Shown here piece by piece: positions 1 to 8,456 of a stretch of 64,000 bases of DNA. The notes under the pieces were generated by a model. That model did no database searches. It saw nothing but the letters and a program-made list of their open reading frames with translations, and was not told the origin of the DNA. Position 1 is the first letter of the stretch. Every line of letters starts with the position of its first letter. The DNA lies in the NCBI RefSeq assembly GCF_029277305.1, contig NZ_CP119526.1. The stretch is one strand, 5' to 3'. Origin of the DNA: Guptibacillus hwajinpoensis (GTDB lineage: Bacteria; Bacillota; Bacilli; Bacillales; Guptibacillaceae). The position numbers and the translations under genes were made by a program.

Positions 1-10
1 TTACCTCCTT
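1..10 (-). promoter_or_regulatory. Strong ribosome binding site of the next bkd gene (start codon outside window)
   Basis: Read on the minus strand these bases are AAGGAGGTAA, a near-perfect Shine-Dalgarno sequence 14 bases past the lpdV stop codon. The gene it serves begins beyond the window. From conserved bkd operon order it is expected to be bkdAA (E1 alpha subunit of branched-chain keto-acid dehydrogenase); that identity is inferred. Confidence 0.7.
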
Positions 11-23
11 TATTTAACCAAGA

Positions 24-1445
24 TTAAGAGTGGATTGCTTTTCCATCTACTGCAAGAGCAGCTTCCCCAATCACTTCAGATAGAGTCGGGTGCGGGTGAA
101 TTGTATGAGCAACTTCCCATGCAGCTGCGTCAAGAACTTTGGCAAGTCCAGCTTCAGAGATCATGTCTGTTACATGAGGACCAATCATATGTACACCAAG
201 CAAGTCCTCATTATCTGCATCAGCGACAATCTTAACAAAGCCATCTGATTCACCAAAAACAAGCGCTTTACCAATTGCTCTAAATGGAAATTTACCAATT
301 TTAACATTAAGTCCTTTTGCTTTTGCATCCTCTTCTGTTAAACCAACACTTGCCATCTCAGGACTACTGTAAATACAGCTAGATACCATTGAGTAGTCAA
401 TAGGTTCAGGATTTTGATCTGCTAAATGCTCAACAGCCGTGATGCCTTCGTGAGAAGCCACATGCGCAAGTTGCATACCGCCAATCACATCACCAATTGC
501 GTAGATATGTGATTCTTTTGTTTGGTAATATTCATTTGTTTGAATAACACCTTTCTCTACTTCAATTGTTGTGTTTTCTAAACCAATATTTTTGACGTTG
601 GCTTCACGTCCGACAGAAACAAGCATTTTATCAGCACTAAATGTTTTTGTTTCTCCTTTATGCTCAGCCTGAATTGATACGCCGTCCCCTTTTTCAAGAG
701 TGTCACCCATCACTTTAGCACCTGTGAACAGCTTAATACCTTTTTTCTTCATTAATTTATCAGCTTCTTTGGAAATTTCATGGTCTTCAGTTGGAACAAT
801 CCGATCCGCATATTCAAGAACGGTAACATCTACACCGAAATCAACTAGCATTGAGGCCCACTCAATACCAATGACTCCCCCACCGACAATAATGATTGAT
901 GAAGGAAGGGATTCCATCCGTAGTGCCTCGTCAGATGTCATAACAAATTCCCCATCCACATCAAGGCCAGGAAGGGTTCTTGGCTTAGATCCTGTTGCAA
1001 CAATGACATTTTTAGGAATTAACATTTCGTTTTCTTCACCATTGTTCATCTCTACAGATACAGTACCTGGCATAGGCGAAAAAATAGATGGCCCAAGAAT
1101 TCTACCAAATCCTTCGAATACATCAATCTTCCCCTGTTTCATTAAATGCTTCACACCATTATGAAGTTGATCAACGATACTTTGCTTTCTTTCCTGCACT
1201 TTCTTGAAGTCAAGCGCTACTTCTTTAGCCATAACTCCAAATTTCTCGCCATGCTTTGCAGTTGCGAACACTTCTGCGCTACGAAGTAATGCTTTACTTG
1301 GGATACACCCTCTATGCAAACATGTTCCACCAAGCTCACGCTTTTCAACTATTGCTGTTTTGAGACCGAGCTGAGAAGCACGTATTGCGGCAACATATCC
1401 ACCAGTACCTCCGCCCATTATGACAAGATCGTATTCTTCAGCCAT
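24..1445 (-). CDS. lpdV: Dihydrolipoyl dehydrogenase, E3 of branched-chain 2-oxo acid dehydrogenase
   Basis: This 473-residue flavoprotein reoxidises the dihydrolipoyl group of the E2 subunit and passes electrons to NAD+. The N-terminal FAD site GGGTGGY (about residues 11-17) is followed by the redox disulfide motif GGTCLHRGC with Cys42 and Cys47. A second Rossmann site GGGVIGIEWA binds NAD, and the C-terminal dimerisation domain has the active-site HPHPTLSE motif. Length is normal for the family. It is the fifth gene of the operon after buk, with a 24-base gap, and a strong ribosome binding site follows for the next gene. The lpdV name, rather than pdhD, rests on the bkd operon context. Confidence 0.95.
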   Translation of the reverse strand: MAEEYDLVIMGGGTGGYVAAIRASQLGLKTAIVEKRELGGTCLHRGCIPSKALLRSAEVFATAKHGEKFGVMAKEVALDFKKVQERKQSIVDQLHNGVKHLMKQGKIDVFEGFGRILGPSIFSPMPGTVSVEMNNGEENEMLIPKNVIVATGSKPRTLPGLDVDGEFVMTSDEALRMESLPSSIIIVGGGVIGIEWASMLVDFGVDVTVLEYADRIVPTEDHEISKEADKLMKKKGIKLFTGAKVMGDTLEKGDGVSIQAEHKGETKTFSADKMLVSVGREANVKNIGLENTTIEVEKGVIQTNEYYQTKESHIYAIGDVIGGMQLAHVASHEGITAVEHLADQNPEPIDYSMVSSCIYSSPEMASVGLTEEDAKAKGLNVKIGKFPFRAIGKALVFGESDGFVKIVADADNEDLLGVHMIGPHVTDMISEAGLAKVLDAAAWEVAHTIHPHPTLSEVIGEAALAVDGKAIHS

Positions 1446-1469
1446 TCAAATTCTCCTTTACAGAACGTA

Positions 1470-2576
1470 TTATAATACTATGGACTCTACAGAGGAAACC
1501 GGATAGATCTTAGCATCTTCTTCATTTCTTAACACCCGCAATCCACCTTCTGCAAGTGCTTGTAGTTCATTCTCACCGGGATGAACAATAACGTCTGCAA
1601 TCCATTTAATATTCTCGGTAATTTGAGAAACAAAATCTTTACCATATGCAAGTCCTCCGGTTAAGACGATTGCATCGACTTCACCTGCAAGAACGGCACT
1701 AGCTGCTCCAATTTCCTTAGCTACTTGATAAGCCATTGCATCGAACACTAGCTTTGCCTTCTCATCACCTTCACTAATACGTTTCTCAACTTTCACAGCA
1801 TCATTTGTACCTAGATATCCAACATACCCAGCTTGTCCTACTAGCTTCTTCATAATTTCTTCGGCATAGTATTCACCAGAGAAGCACATCGACACAAGAT
1901 CACCAACGGGTACTGTTCCTGCACGTTCAGGAGAGAAAGGTCCTTCTCCATGTAAACCATTGTTTACATCGATCACTTTTCCCTTTTTATGCGCACCAAC
2001 TGTAATACCGCCGCCCATATGCGTAACAATCAAGTTCAATTCTTCGTATTTACTGTTTAGCTGGGTCGCTACTCTACGTGCGACTGCTTTTTGGTTTAAC
2101 GCATGAAAAATACTTCTTCGCTCAATTTGCGGCACACCTGAAAGGCGAGCCACGTCCTGTAGCTCATCTACGACAACCGGATCAACAATAAAAGATGGAA
2201 TATTCAGTTGTTCTGCAATTTCAAAAGCAATAATCCCACCTAAATTAGATGCATGCTCTCCAGAGTAACCGTTTCTGAGATCTTCAAGCATTTGGTCGTT
2301 TACTGAGTAAGTACCACCTTCGATTGGTCTTAACAATCCGCCTCTACCCACAACCGCATCAAGCTTGGATATATTAATAGCTTCCTCATCTAATGCTTCA
2401 AGAATGGTTTTCTTTCTAAATTCATACTGATCAATAATTGTTTCGAACTGATTTATTTCATTTGTATCGTGCCGTAATGATTTCTCAAATACGGCACGTT
2501 CATTATCAAATACGCCAATCTTCGTTGAAGTTGATCCTGGATTAATAACTAGAAGTCGAAATTCTTTATCTATCAC
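1470..2576 (-). CDS. buk: Butyrate kinase
   Basis: A 368-residue member of the acetate/butyrate kinase (ASKHA) family. It transfers phosphate from butyryl- or branched-chain acyl-phosphate to ADP, completing the route begun by Ptb. The N-terminal phosphate-binding motif NPGSTSTKIGVF lies at about residues 12-23, and glycine-rich segments THMGGGITVGAHKKG and LTGGLAYG complete the nucleotide fold. It lies 14 bases after bcd and ahead of lpdV. Within the bkd operon its likely substrates are isobutyryl-, isovaleryl- and 2-methylbutyryl-phosphate; this is inferred from context. Confidence 0.94.
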   Translation of the reverse strand: MIDKEFRLLVINPGSTSTKIGVFDNERAVFEKSLRHDTNEINQFETIIDQYEFRKKTILEALDEEAINISKLDAVVGRGGLLRPIEGGTYSVNDQMLEDLRNGYSGEHASNLGGIIAFEIAEQLNIPSFIVDPVVVDELQDVARLSGVPQIERRSIFHALNQKAVARRVATQLNSKYEELNLIVTHMGGGITVGAHKKGKVIDVNNGLHGEGPFSPERAGTVPVGDLVSMCFSGEYYAEEIMKKLVGQAGYVGYLGTNDAVKVEKRISEGDEKAKLVFDAMAYQVAKEIGAASAVLAGEVDAIVLTGGLAYGKDFVSQITENIKWIADVIVHPGENELQALAEGGLRVLRNEEDAKIYPVSSVESIVL

Positions 2577-2590
2577 TTGAAACCCTCCGA

Positions 2591-3688
2591 TTATTTGCGA
2601 TGCCCTAAAATATGCTGAGAGTTCATTAAGAACTGGCTTCTTGAATGCTTCATTTGGGCAATTCTCTCTTCAGCAAGACGGTCTGCAGCTGCATAAGTAG
2701 GAATACCATCACGTTTAGAGATTTCAATTACTTTAGCAATCGTATCGTAAATGCCGTCAACACGTTTCATAGCGCGATCACGGTTATAGCCATAAAGCTC
2801 ATCCGCTACATTGATTACACCGCCTGCATTGATTACATAGTCAGGTGCATAAACGATACCCATTTCGTGAATCTGATCACCATGAGTCGTTTCACGAAGC
2901 TGGTTGTTAGCTGCTCCTGCGATTACTTTAGCTTTAATTTTCCCAATTGTATCGTCGTTGATGATAGCACCTAGTGCACACGGCGCAAAAATATCGCAAT
3001 CCACTTCATAGATGTCATCAGGGTCAACGGCTTTAGCACCAAAATCAGCCACAGCACGATCTACAGATTCTTTGTTAATATCTGTTACAACGAGTGAAGC
3101 TCCTTCTTCATGTAGATGCTTACAAAGGTTATACGCCACGTTTCCAACACCTTGCACAGCTACTGTCTTACCTTCAAGAGAGTCAGTACCAAATGCTTCT
3201 TTCGCAGCGGCCTTCATTCCAACATAAACGCCGTAAGCTGTTACTGGAGAAGGGTTACCAGACGATCCAAACGCTGGAGAAATTCCTGTTACGTATTCTG
3301 TTTCTTCATGAATGGTATCCATGTCTTGAACCGTTGTACCTACGTCCTCTGCTGTAATGTAACGGCCATTTAGCCCTTGAATGTAACGACCAAATGCACG
3401 GAACATTGCTTCGTTCTTATCTTTACGAGGGTCGCCAATGATTACCGTTTTTCCTCCACCAAGGTTAAGACCAGCCGCAGCGTTCTTATACGTCATTCCT
3501 TTTGCAAGGCGAAGAGCATCTTCAAATGCCGCTTCTTCTGAAGCATATGTCCACATTCTCGTTCCACCTAAAGCAGGTCCAAGTGTTGTATCGTGAATAG
3601 CAATTATTGCTTTTAATCCAGAAGCTTTGTCCTGACAAACTACGACTTGCTCATAATCATATTTCTCCATATAAGTAAAAAGTTCCAT
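2591..3688 (-). CDS. bcd: Leucine (branched-chain amino acid) dehydrogenase
   Basis: This 365-residue protein belongs to the Glu/Leu/Phe/Val dehydrogenase family and oxidatively deaminates leucine, isoleucine and valine to 2-oxo acids with NAD+. The substrate motif GPALGGTRMW is followed by the catalytic segment AKGMTYKNAAAGLNLGGGK, containing Lys68 and Lys80. A Rossmann motif VAVQGVGNVAYNL binds NAD. It follows ptb by 30 bases. It supplies the keto acids that the downstream dehydrogenase complex (bkdAA, AB, B and lpdV) converts to branched acyl-CoA, the primers for iso/anteiso fatty acids. Confidence 0.95.
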   Translation of the reverse strand: MELFTYMEKYDYEQVVVCQDKASGLKAIIAIHDTTLGPALGGTRMWTYASEEAAFEDALRLAKGMTYKNAAAGLNLGGGKTVIIGDPRKDKNEAMFRAFGRYIQGLNGRYITAEDVGTTVQDMDTIHEETEYVTGISPAFGSSGNPSPVTAYGVYVGMKAAAKEAFGTDSLEGKTVAVQGVGNVAYNLCKHLHEEGASLVVTDINKESVDRAVADFGAKAVDPDDIYEVDCDIFAPCALGAIINDDTIGKIKAKVIAGAANNQLRETTHGDQIHEMGIVYAPDYVINAGGVINVADELYGYNRDRAMKRVDGIYDTIAKVIEISKRDGIPTYAAADRLAEERIAQMKHSRSQFLMNSQHILGHRK

Positions 3689-3718
3689 TGCAATCTTCCT
3701 CCCTGATTTTCCTCTAAA

Positions 3719-4615
3719 TTAGTTAGTTGAACTTACTGCTAGTGCAATGCTATATACTTTACTTTTTGCACTATCGGCTCGCGATGTTAGTACAATTGGT
3801 GCTCTAGCACCCGCAATGACTCCTCCAACTTTTGCATTTGAAAAATAGACGAGTGATTTATATAAGGCGTTACCTACTTCGATTGAAGGAACAAGTAAAA
3901 TATCGGCTCGCCCTGCTACTTCACTTTTGATTCCCTTGTGTGTTGCAGCTTCTATCGAGATAGCATTATCAAGGGCCAATGGGCCATCAATGACGCAATT
4001 TGTAATTTGATCTCGTGTATTCATTTGTGTAAGTGCAGCAGCATCTAGCGTAGCCTGCATAGAAGGATTAACTACCTCAACTGCAGCAAGTGCTGCAACC
4101 TTTGGTGATTCTATCCCAACACCTCTAGCAATACTCACCGCATTTTTAACAATCTCTACTTTCTGTGTAAGATCAGGTTCAATGTTCATACCTGAGTCTG
4201 TAACAAAAATTAAGCGATCATATCCAGACACATCAAAAGCAGCTACATGTGAAAGAACTTTTCCTTTACGAAGTCCGTATTCCTTATTTAATACTTCCTT
4301 CAAAATAACAGATGTAGAAACCATGCCTTTCATTAAGACATCCGCTTCTCCATTACTGACAGCGGTTACAGCGGATTTCGATGCCTCTCTATCAGATGAC
4401 TCATGAACTACCTTGACATCTGCAGATTGAGATAAGCTGAACTCGTTTAACAGATTAGTGATCTTATCTTGATCTCCATATAAAATGAATGAGGCAAGTT
4501 TCTGCTCAACTGCTAATTTAACTGCTTCGATGACTTCCTTATCTGCAGCCGCAGCCAATGCAACAGTTTTATTGGGGTGATCAGAAGCTTGAGTCAAAAG
4601 TTGATCTAGATTCAT
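3719..4615 (-). CDS. ptb: Phosphate butyryltransferase
   Basis: A 298-residue member of the phosphate acetyl/butyryltransferase family that exchanges CoA and phosphate on butyryl or branched acyl groups. Visible family features include the glycine-rich stretch GEADVLMKGMVST, the segment VTDSGMNIEPDL, and a C-terminal region ending GGVIAGARAPIVLTSRADS. It is the first gene after the sigma-54 promoter, with a GGAGGGACACC-type ribosome binding site. With buk it can make ATP from branched acyl-CoA, or the acyl-CoA in reverse. Confidence 0.94.
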   Translation of the reverse strand: MNLDQLLTQASDHPNKTVALAAAADKEVIEAVKLAVEQKLASFILYGDQDKITNLLNEFSLSQSADVKVVHESSDREASKSAVTAVSNGEADVLMKGMVSTSVILKEVLNKEYGLRKGKVLSHVAAFDVSGYDRLIFVTDSGMNIEPDLTQKVEIVKNAVSIARGVGIESPKVAALAAVEVVNPSMQATLDAAALTQMNTRDQITNCVIDGPLALDNAISIEAATHKGIKSEVAGRADILLVPSIEVGNALYKSLVYFSNAKVGGVIAGARAPIVLTSRADSAKSKVYSIALAVSSTN

Positions 4616-4648
4616 TGGTGTCCCTCCTTATACGCCCTTCTTCTAATA

Positions 4649-4666
4649 TGCAAGTTCCGTGCCAAC
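4649..4666 (-). promoter_or_regulatory. Sigma-54 (SigL) promoter of the ptb-bcd-buk-lpdV operon
   Basis: The minus strand reads TTGGCACGGAACTTGCAT. This has the invariant GG (-24) and GC (-12) of sigma-54 promoters with the correct spacing (consensus TGGCAC-N5-TTGC) and matches at every conserved position. It lies about 34 bases upstream of the ptb start codon and downstream of the gene for the sigma-54 activator BkdR, so the pairing of activator and promoter is direct. Confidence 0.92.
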
Positions 4667-4708
4667 TTCGGATCCTTGATAACTAAACGTTCCAGTAAAA
4701 AATATCAT

Positions 4709-4739
4709 GCAATTTATTGCGTAGTGTGAAATTTATTGC
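4709..4739 (-). promoter_or_regulatory. Candidate BkdR enhancer: two direct repeats
   Basis: On the plus strand GCAATTTATTGC (4709-4720) recurs as GAAATTTATTGC (4728-4739), with one mismatch and a 19-base period, close to two helical turns. The first copy is also an imperfect dyad (GCAAT-N2-ATTGC). The sites sit about 45-90 bases upstream of the sigma-54 promoter and overlap the bkdR stop codon. This is where an enhancer-binding protein usually acts. Assignment to BkdR is inferred. Confidence 0.5.
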
Positions 4740-6799
4740 ATGCTAGATTTTTCAATATCGTGCTTTTCCATTTTATAATAAAGATTGCGAAGTGACACTC
4801 CCAGCGCTCTTGCAGTGGCTGTTTTATTCCCGTCATAAAGTTCAAGGGTCTGGCTAATCGTTTTCTTTTCAAACTCATCGACAAGTTGAGATAACGTCTT
4901 TTCGGGTGTTCGTTCTACTGAAAGTATTTCAGCATCTTTTTGTTCACTCAATAAAGAAGGAATATGCGCTAAGTCAATCATGGACTCTGACGAATCCATA
5001 TGAATGACTATTCTTCCAAGTACATTCTCGAATTCTCTTACGTTCCCAGGCCAATCGTACTCTTTCAAATACTCAGCAGCTGCCGGTGTAATCCCTTCAA
5101 CGTTTCTTCCATAATCTTGATTTATTTTGGTTATTAAGTGATTGGCTAATGCAGCAATATCTTCTTTCCGCTGTTTGAGTGGTGCAATCTGAATGGGAAG
5201 ACGGTTTAATCGATAGTATAAATCTTCCCTAAATGAACCATCCATTATTCTTTTTTCTAACTTTGCATTGGTTGCCGCAATAACTCGAACGTTGATTGAG
5301 ATTGGTTTCGATCCACCTACACGCACAATCTCACGCTCTTGCAGCACCCTAAGTAATTTCACCTGAGTAGTAAGGGAAATTTCGCCTATTTCATCAAGAA
5401 AGATACTGCCTCCGTTCGCCTCTTCAAACAGACCTCTTTTTCCTCCTTGTTTAGCTCCAGAGAAGGCCCCTTCTTCGTACCCAAAGAGTTCACTTTCGAA
5501 AAGAGACTCAGAAATAGCTGCACAGTTCACTCTGACAAACTTGTTATATTTACGATCGCTTGCATTATGTATAGCGTGCGCAAAAAGTTCTTTACCTGTC
5601 CCAGACTCTCCACGAAGCAATACTGTTGCAGGCGTTGAGGCCGCTAACTTTGCTTGTTGAATTGAGAATGTCATTTCCTCAGAATTCCCAATGATATCTT
5701 CAAAAGAATATTTCGCTTCTAAAGTGCGAATGATTTGTCTCGCTCGCTGGAGTTGATTATTTAAAGAATGGAGCTCTGAAATATCGTGAATAACTCCGAC
5801 GCTACCCTTTAATCGACCATCCACAATCACCGGAGAAACGTTTACAACAACTTCCCGCTTGCTTGGTCCTACCTTCATCTGGGCGCCACGGACAGGTTTT
5901 CGTGTCCTCAGTACACGCATATGCATGCTTTCACCCTCAGAAATATCTGTAGTGGCGGGTTTTCCTATTACTTCATCACGTTCTAGACCAGTTAGTCTTG
6001 TATAAGCAGGATTAATCATAAGACCTTTCCCATCCCCATCAACTACTGATATCGCTTCATCTGAAGATTGAATAATAGCCTCAAGCATGGATTGAATACT
6101 TTTCAGATTGGTTACCTCTTGCGCCATCTCTTCTATTGCTGTCATGTCTTTAAAAACCGCAAGTGCACCAATCCGTTTACCTTCCTCGTCAAACATCGGG
6201 ATGCGCGTGGTAATTATTTTCCTACCGTTTGGCAGCAGTTGTTCTTGATTAACTTCAGGCTGTCCTGACGACAAAACTCTTGGTAACATACTCGAGGCCA
6301 TAAGTGACCCGATTAATTTACCTCTAGCTTGAGCTTTCCTAATTCCAGTAATTTTCTCAGCACTTCGATTAAACAACGTTACTTCTTCATCTACGTTGAT
6401 AGCAATCATTCCATCATGCGTAGAGTCAAGAATAATTTCCTGCTGTTTCGACTGATGTTGCAATGTATCAATAAGTATTTCTTTTTCTTCAATTAGATTT
6501 AGAACAATGTTCGCAACTGATCCAGGAATTAATACAGTATGTTTCTCTCGCTTATCTCTAATTTCTTCAAAAACTGCTTCATTACCCGTAGCCTCGATAA
6601 TGACATCGATTTCAAAACGAGTTAAAACCACTTTCCAATCAGAGTAAACTGCGATACCCGCTTCACGCGCTATTTGTATGCCAGGGGCATCCAAATTACA
6701 ATCCACTATCGCAATAACATTCATCATATTCGTTTCTCTAAGAATATTGAGAAGCGCTTGGCCACCTTTTCCAGCACCAACAATCATACACGTTCGCAA
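4733..6799 (-). CDS. bkdR: Sigma-54-dependent transcriptional activator BkdR
   Basis: A regulator of about 688 residues that activates the adjacent sigma-54 promoter. From the N-terminus it has a Rossmann-like segment (MIVGAGKGGQALL), two PAS-type sensor segments, and an AAA+ domain. The AAA+ domain has Walker A GESGTGKE, the sigma-54 contact loop as GAFSGA instead of GAFTGA, and Walker B IFLDEIGE. A Fis-type helix-turn-helix ends the protein (TATARALGVSLRNLYYK). I chose the TTG at 6799, which has AGGTG eight bases upstream; an in-frame TTG at 6829 would add ten residues without a good ribosome binding site. The sensor ligand cannot be told from sequence. Confidence 0.92.
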   Translation of the reverse strand: MRTCMIVGAGKGGQALLNILRETNMMNVIAIVDCNLDAPGIQIAREAGIAVYSDWKVVLTRFEIDVIIEATGNEAVFEEIRDKREKHTVLIPGSVANIVLNLIEEKEILIDTLQHQSKQQEIILDSTHDGMIAINVDEEVTLFNRSAEKITGIRKAQARGKLIGSLMASSMLPRVLSSGQPEVNQEQLLPNGRKIITTRIPMFDEEGKRIGALAVFKDMTAIEEMAQEVTNLKSIQSMLEAIIQSSDEAISVVDGDGKGLMINPAYTRLTGLERDEVIGKPATTDISEGESMHMRVLRTRKPVRGAQMKVGPSKREVVVNVSPVIVDGRLKGSVGVIHDISELHSLNNQLQRARQIIRTLEAKYSFEDIIGNSEEMTFSIQQAKLAASTPATVLLRGESGTGKELFAHAIHNASDRKYNKFVRVNCAAISESLFESELFGYEEGAFSGAKQGGKRGLFEEANGGSIFLDEIGEISLTTQVKLLRVLQEREIVRVGGSKPISINVRVIAATNAKLEKRIMDGSFREDLYYRLNRLPIQIAPLKQRKEDIAALANHLITKINQDYGRNVEGITPAAAEYLKEYDWPGNVREFENVLGRIVIHMDSSESMIDLAHIPSLLSEQKDAEILSVERTPEKTLSQLVDEFEKKTISQTLELYDGNKTATARALGVSLRNLYYKMEKHDIEKSSMQ

Positions 6800-6985
6800 A
6801 CATTCATCACCTGCATTCTCTACATGCAATATATTTCATACTAATCATACATCTCTTTCGACATTTTGACAAATCATGCATGGTTTTTCTTTTCTTAATG
6901 ATAAGACAGCAACTGACACCCATAGACACATCACATTCACTTCGCTACAATAGCAATAGTGAAGTGTAGAAAGGGTGCACAATCA

Positions 6986-7243
6986 ATGCGTTTAATAGCA
7001 TTACTTATCGTTTTGATTCCAGGTATTTTCGGAGTAATAGGTATTAAATTAATGAGAGATGTACTTTTTGGCGTTCTAAATGCACCATTTACTTCTCTTG
7101 TAGTCCAATTTATACTCGGATTACTTTTTCTTATCTTAGGGTTAGCTTTCGTTGGAGGGTTCATCTTCTATCGAGATCGTAAACGAAACAAAGTACAGGA
7201 TCGATTCTCTACTAGAAGTGCTAAAAATGGCTCTAATCGTTGA
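6986..7243 (+). CDS. yqzF: DUF2627 small membrane protein (YqzF-like)
   Basis: An 85-residue protein with two hydrophobic segments (about 3-22 and 40-62) and a basic C-terminal tail (YRDRKRNK). It is divergent from bkdR and convergent with spo0A, the position YqzF has in B. subtilis. The ATG at 6986 is preceded by GAAAGGGTG; an upstream GTG at 6959 has no ribosome binding site. The function of the family is unknown to me. Confidence 0.82.
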   Translation: MRLIALLIVLIPGIFGVIGIKLMRDVLFGVLNAPFTSLVVQFILGLLFLILGLAFVGGFIFYRDRKRNKVQDRFSTRSAKNGSNR

Positions 7244-7260
7244 TAATCAATTAATAACAG

Positions 7261-7330
7261 GCTATGTTAGCTCATATTGTTGATTTCTCGATTGTTGGCT
7301 CATACGAGCGAAACCTCAGTTTCACTCGAA
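7261..7330. repeat. Dispersed repeat family 2, copy 1
   Basis: About 70 bases closely matching 41020-41083: both begin GCTATGTTAGCTCATAT and end in a hairpin, here CGAGCGAAAC-CTCA-GTTTCACTCG (7306-7329). It lies between the yqzF stop and the shared yqzF/spo0A terminator. No coding potential is seen. Confidence 0.7.
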
Positions 7331-7337
7331 CCAAACA

Positions 7338-7374
7338 AAAAAACAAAGCCGTTTTTCAGGCTTTGTTTTTTAAT
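7338..7374. terminator. Bidirectional terminator between yqzF and spo0A
   Basis: A stem AACAAAGCC / GGCTTTGTT with an 8-base loop is flanked by an A-run on the left and a T-run on the right. It can therefore end transcription from yqzF (plus) and from spo0A (minus). Confidence 0.85.
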
Positions 7375-7396
7375 ATAAGAGGATTAAAAGTGCTTA

Positions 7397-8200
7397 TTAT
7401 CTCGTATGAGAGTAGTTATCCATGTTGTGCTCAATGCGTAATTTATCTGCGACCATTGCAATGAACTCTGAATTTGTTGGTTTAGCTTTTGACATGCTTA
7501 CTGTATAACCAAACAAATTAGAGATTGATTCAACATTCCCTCTACTCCATGCAACCTCGATCGCATGTCGAATCGCTCGCTCCACACGTGATGAAGTTGT
7601 ATTAAATTTCTTTGCAATATCAGGATAAAGAACTTTAGTAATTGAACCAAGTAGTTCAATGTCATTATATACCATTGTAATGGCTTCTCTTAAGTACATG
7701 TAACCTTTAATATGTGCAGGAACTCCAATTTCATGAATAATACTCGTAATACTTGCATCAAGATTTCTTGGACGGTTCTCTCTTGGCTGACGCTTGTAGG
7801 AACTAGAGCTACTGTTTGTGAAAGTCGTTTTCTTGCCACTTACCTGTCTCACGTGACTTGCAAGGTTATCCATGTCAAACGGCTTCAGGATAAAATAGGA
7901 TGCCCCAAGATCAACAGCCTTCTTTGTTACATCTTCTTGGCCAAACGCAGTTAACATTATTACACTGCACGTGTAATTCATTTCTCTTAAGCGTTCAAGT
8001 ACAGCAAGACCGTCAAGATGTGGCATAATAATATCAAGAACTAATACATCAGGCTCTTCGTCTTCGAGCACTTCTAAACATTCCTGGCCATTGGAAGCGG
8101 TTCCGACTACCTCCATATCCTCCTGCCTCGACATATATTCCTCAATCAAATTGACTAATTCCCGGTTATCATCAGCTAAGCATACTTTGATTTTTTGCAC
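7397..8200 (-). CDS. spo0A: Sporulation master response regulator Spo0A
   Basis: A 267-residue response regulator that commits the cell to sporulation. The receiver domain (about 1-120) has the acidic pocket Asp10, Asp11 and phospho-acceptor Asp56, then Thr (LTAFGQ) and Lys (LKPFD). A Ser/Lys-rich linker (about 125-145) leads to the C-terminal DNA-binding domain, with the recognition segment TSSRVERAIRHAIEVAWSRG and the terminal NSEFIAMVADKLR helix. Length and domains are normal. A SigH promoter and a perfect 0A box lie upstream, consistent with phosphorelay autoregulation. Confidence 0.98.
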   Translation of the reverse strand: MQKIKVCLADDNRELVNLIEEYMSRQEDMEVVGTASNGQECLEVLEDEEPDVLVLDIIMPHLDGLAVLERLREMNYTCSVIMLTAFGQEDVTKKAVDLGASYFILKPFDMDNLASHVRQVSGKKTTFTNSSSSSYKRQPRENRPRNLDASITSIIHEIGVPAHIKGYMYLREAITMVYNDIELLGSITKVLYPDIAKKFNTTSSRVERAIRHAIEVAWSRGNVESISNLFGYTVSMSKAKPTNSEFIAMVADKLRIEHNMDNYSHTR

Positions 8201-8245
8201 GGCTCCGTCTCTCCTTCCACAAGTTTGGTTACCGTAGTAGTATAA

Positions 8246-8274
8246 ACATTCAACGGGTTTGGTATATTTCCTCT
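8246..8274 (-). promoter_or_regulatory. SigH promoter of spo0A
   Basis: Minus strand: -35 AGAGGAAAT (8274-8266) fits RNAGGAWWW exactly. After an 11-base spacer, -10 GTTGAATGT (8254-8246) fits RNNGAATWW at all but one position. The -10 element lies about 46 bases upstream of the start codon. Confidence 0.8.
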
Positions 8275-8376
8275 AAAATTTCGAAAAACATTTATAAACA
8301 ATATTTATTCAACAAATATCTCTTCCATTCTCGCCATACCTCTACATAGCATAAAATTCTGAATAGTCTTTCAATT

Positions 8377-8384
8377 TTGTCGAA
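8377..8384 (+). promoter_or_regulatory. 0A box upstream of spo0A
   Basis: TTGTCGAA is a perfect match to the Spo0A binding consensus TGTCGAA, about 103 bases upstream of the SigH -35 element. A weaker TTCGAAAA lies near 8279. These are probable autoregulatory sites. Confidence 0.6.
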
Positions 8385-8419
8385 TTTTCTTCATACCAAG
8401 TATATCACGTCAAGAAAAC

Positions 8420-8456
8420 GAAAGAAAGCGAACAGTGAGCTTTTTTAGCTCGCTGC
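8420..8456 (-). terminator. Probable spoIVB terminator
   Basis: On the minus strand CAGCGAGCT pairs with AGCTCACTG (one mismatch) and is followed by a pyrimidine-rich TTCGCTTTCTTTCG tract. The stem overlaps the last codons of spoIVB. The T-run is interrupted, so termination may be partial. Confidence 0.5.

Noticed and set aside
6857..6863. 0A box (TTCGACA) upstream of bkdR
   Set aside because: A 7-base match is expected by chance every few kilobases, and there is no sporulation link to bkdR.
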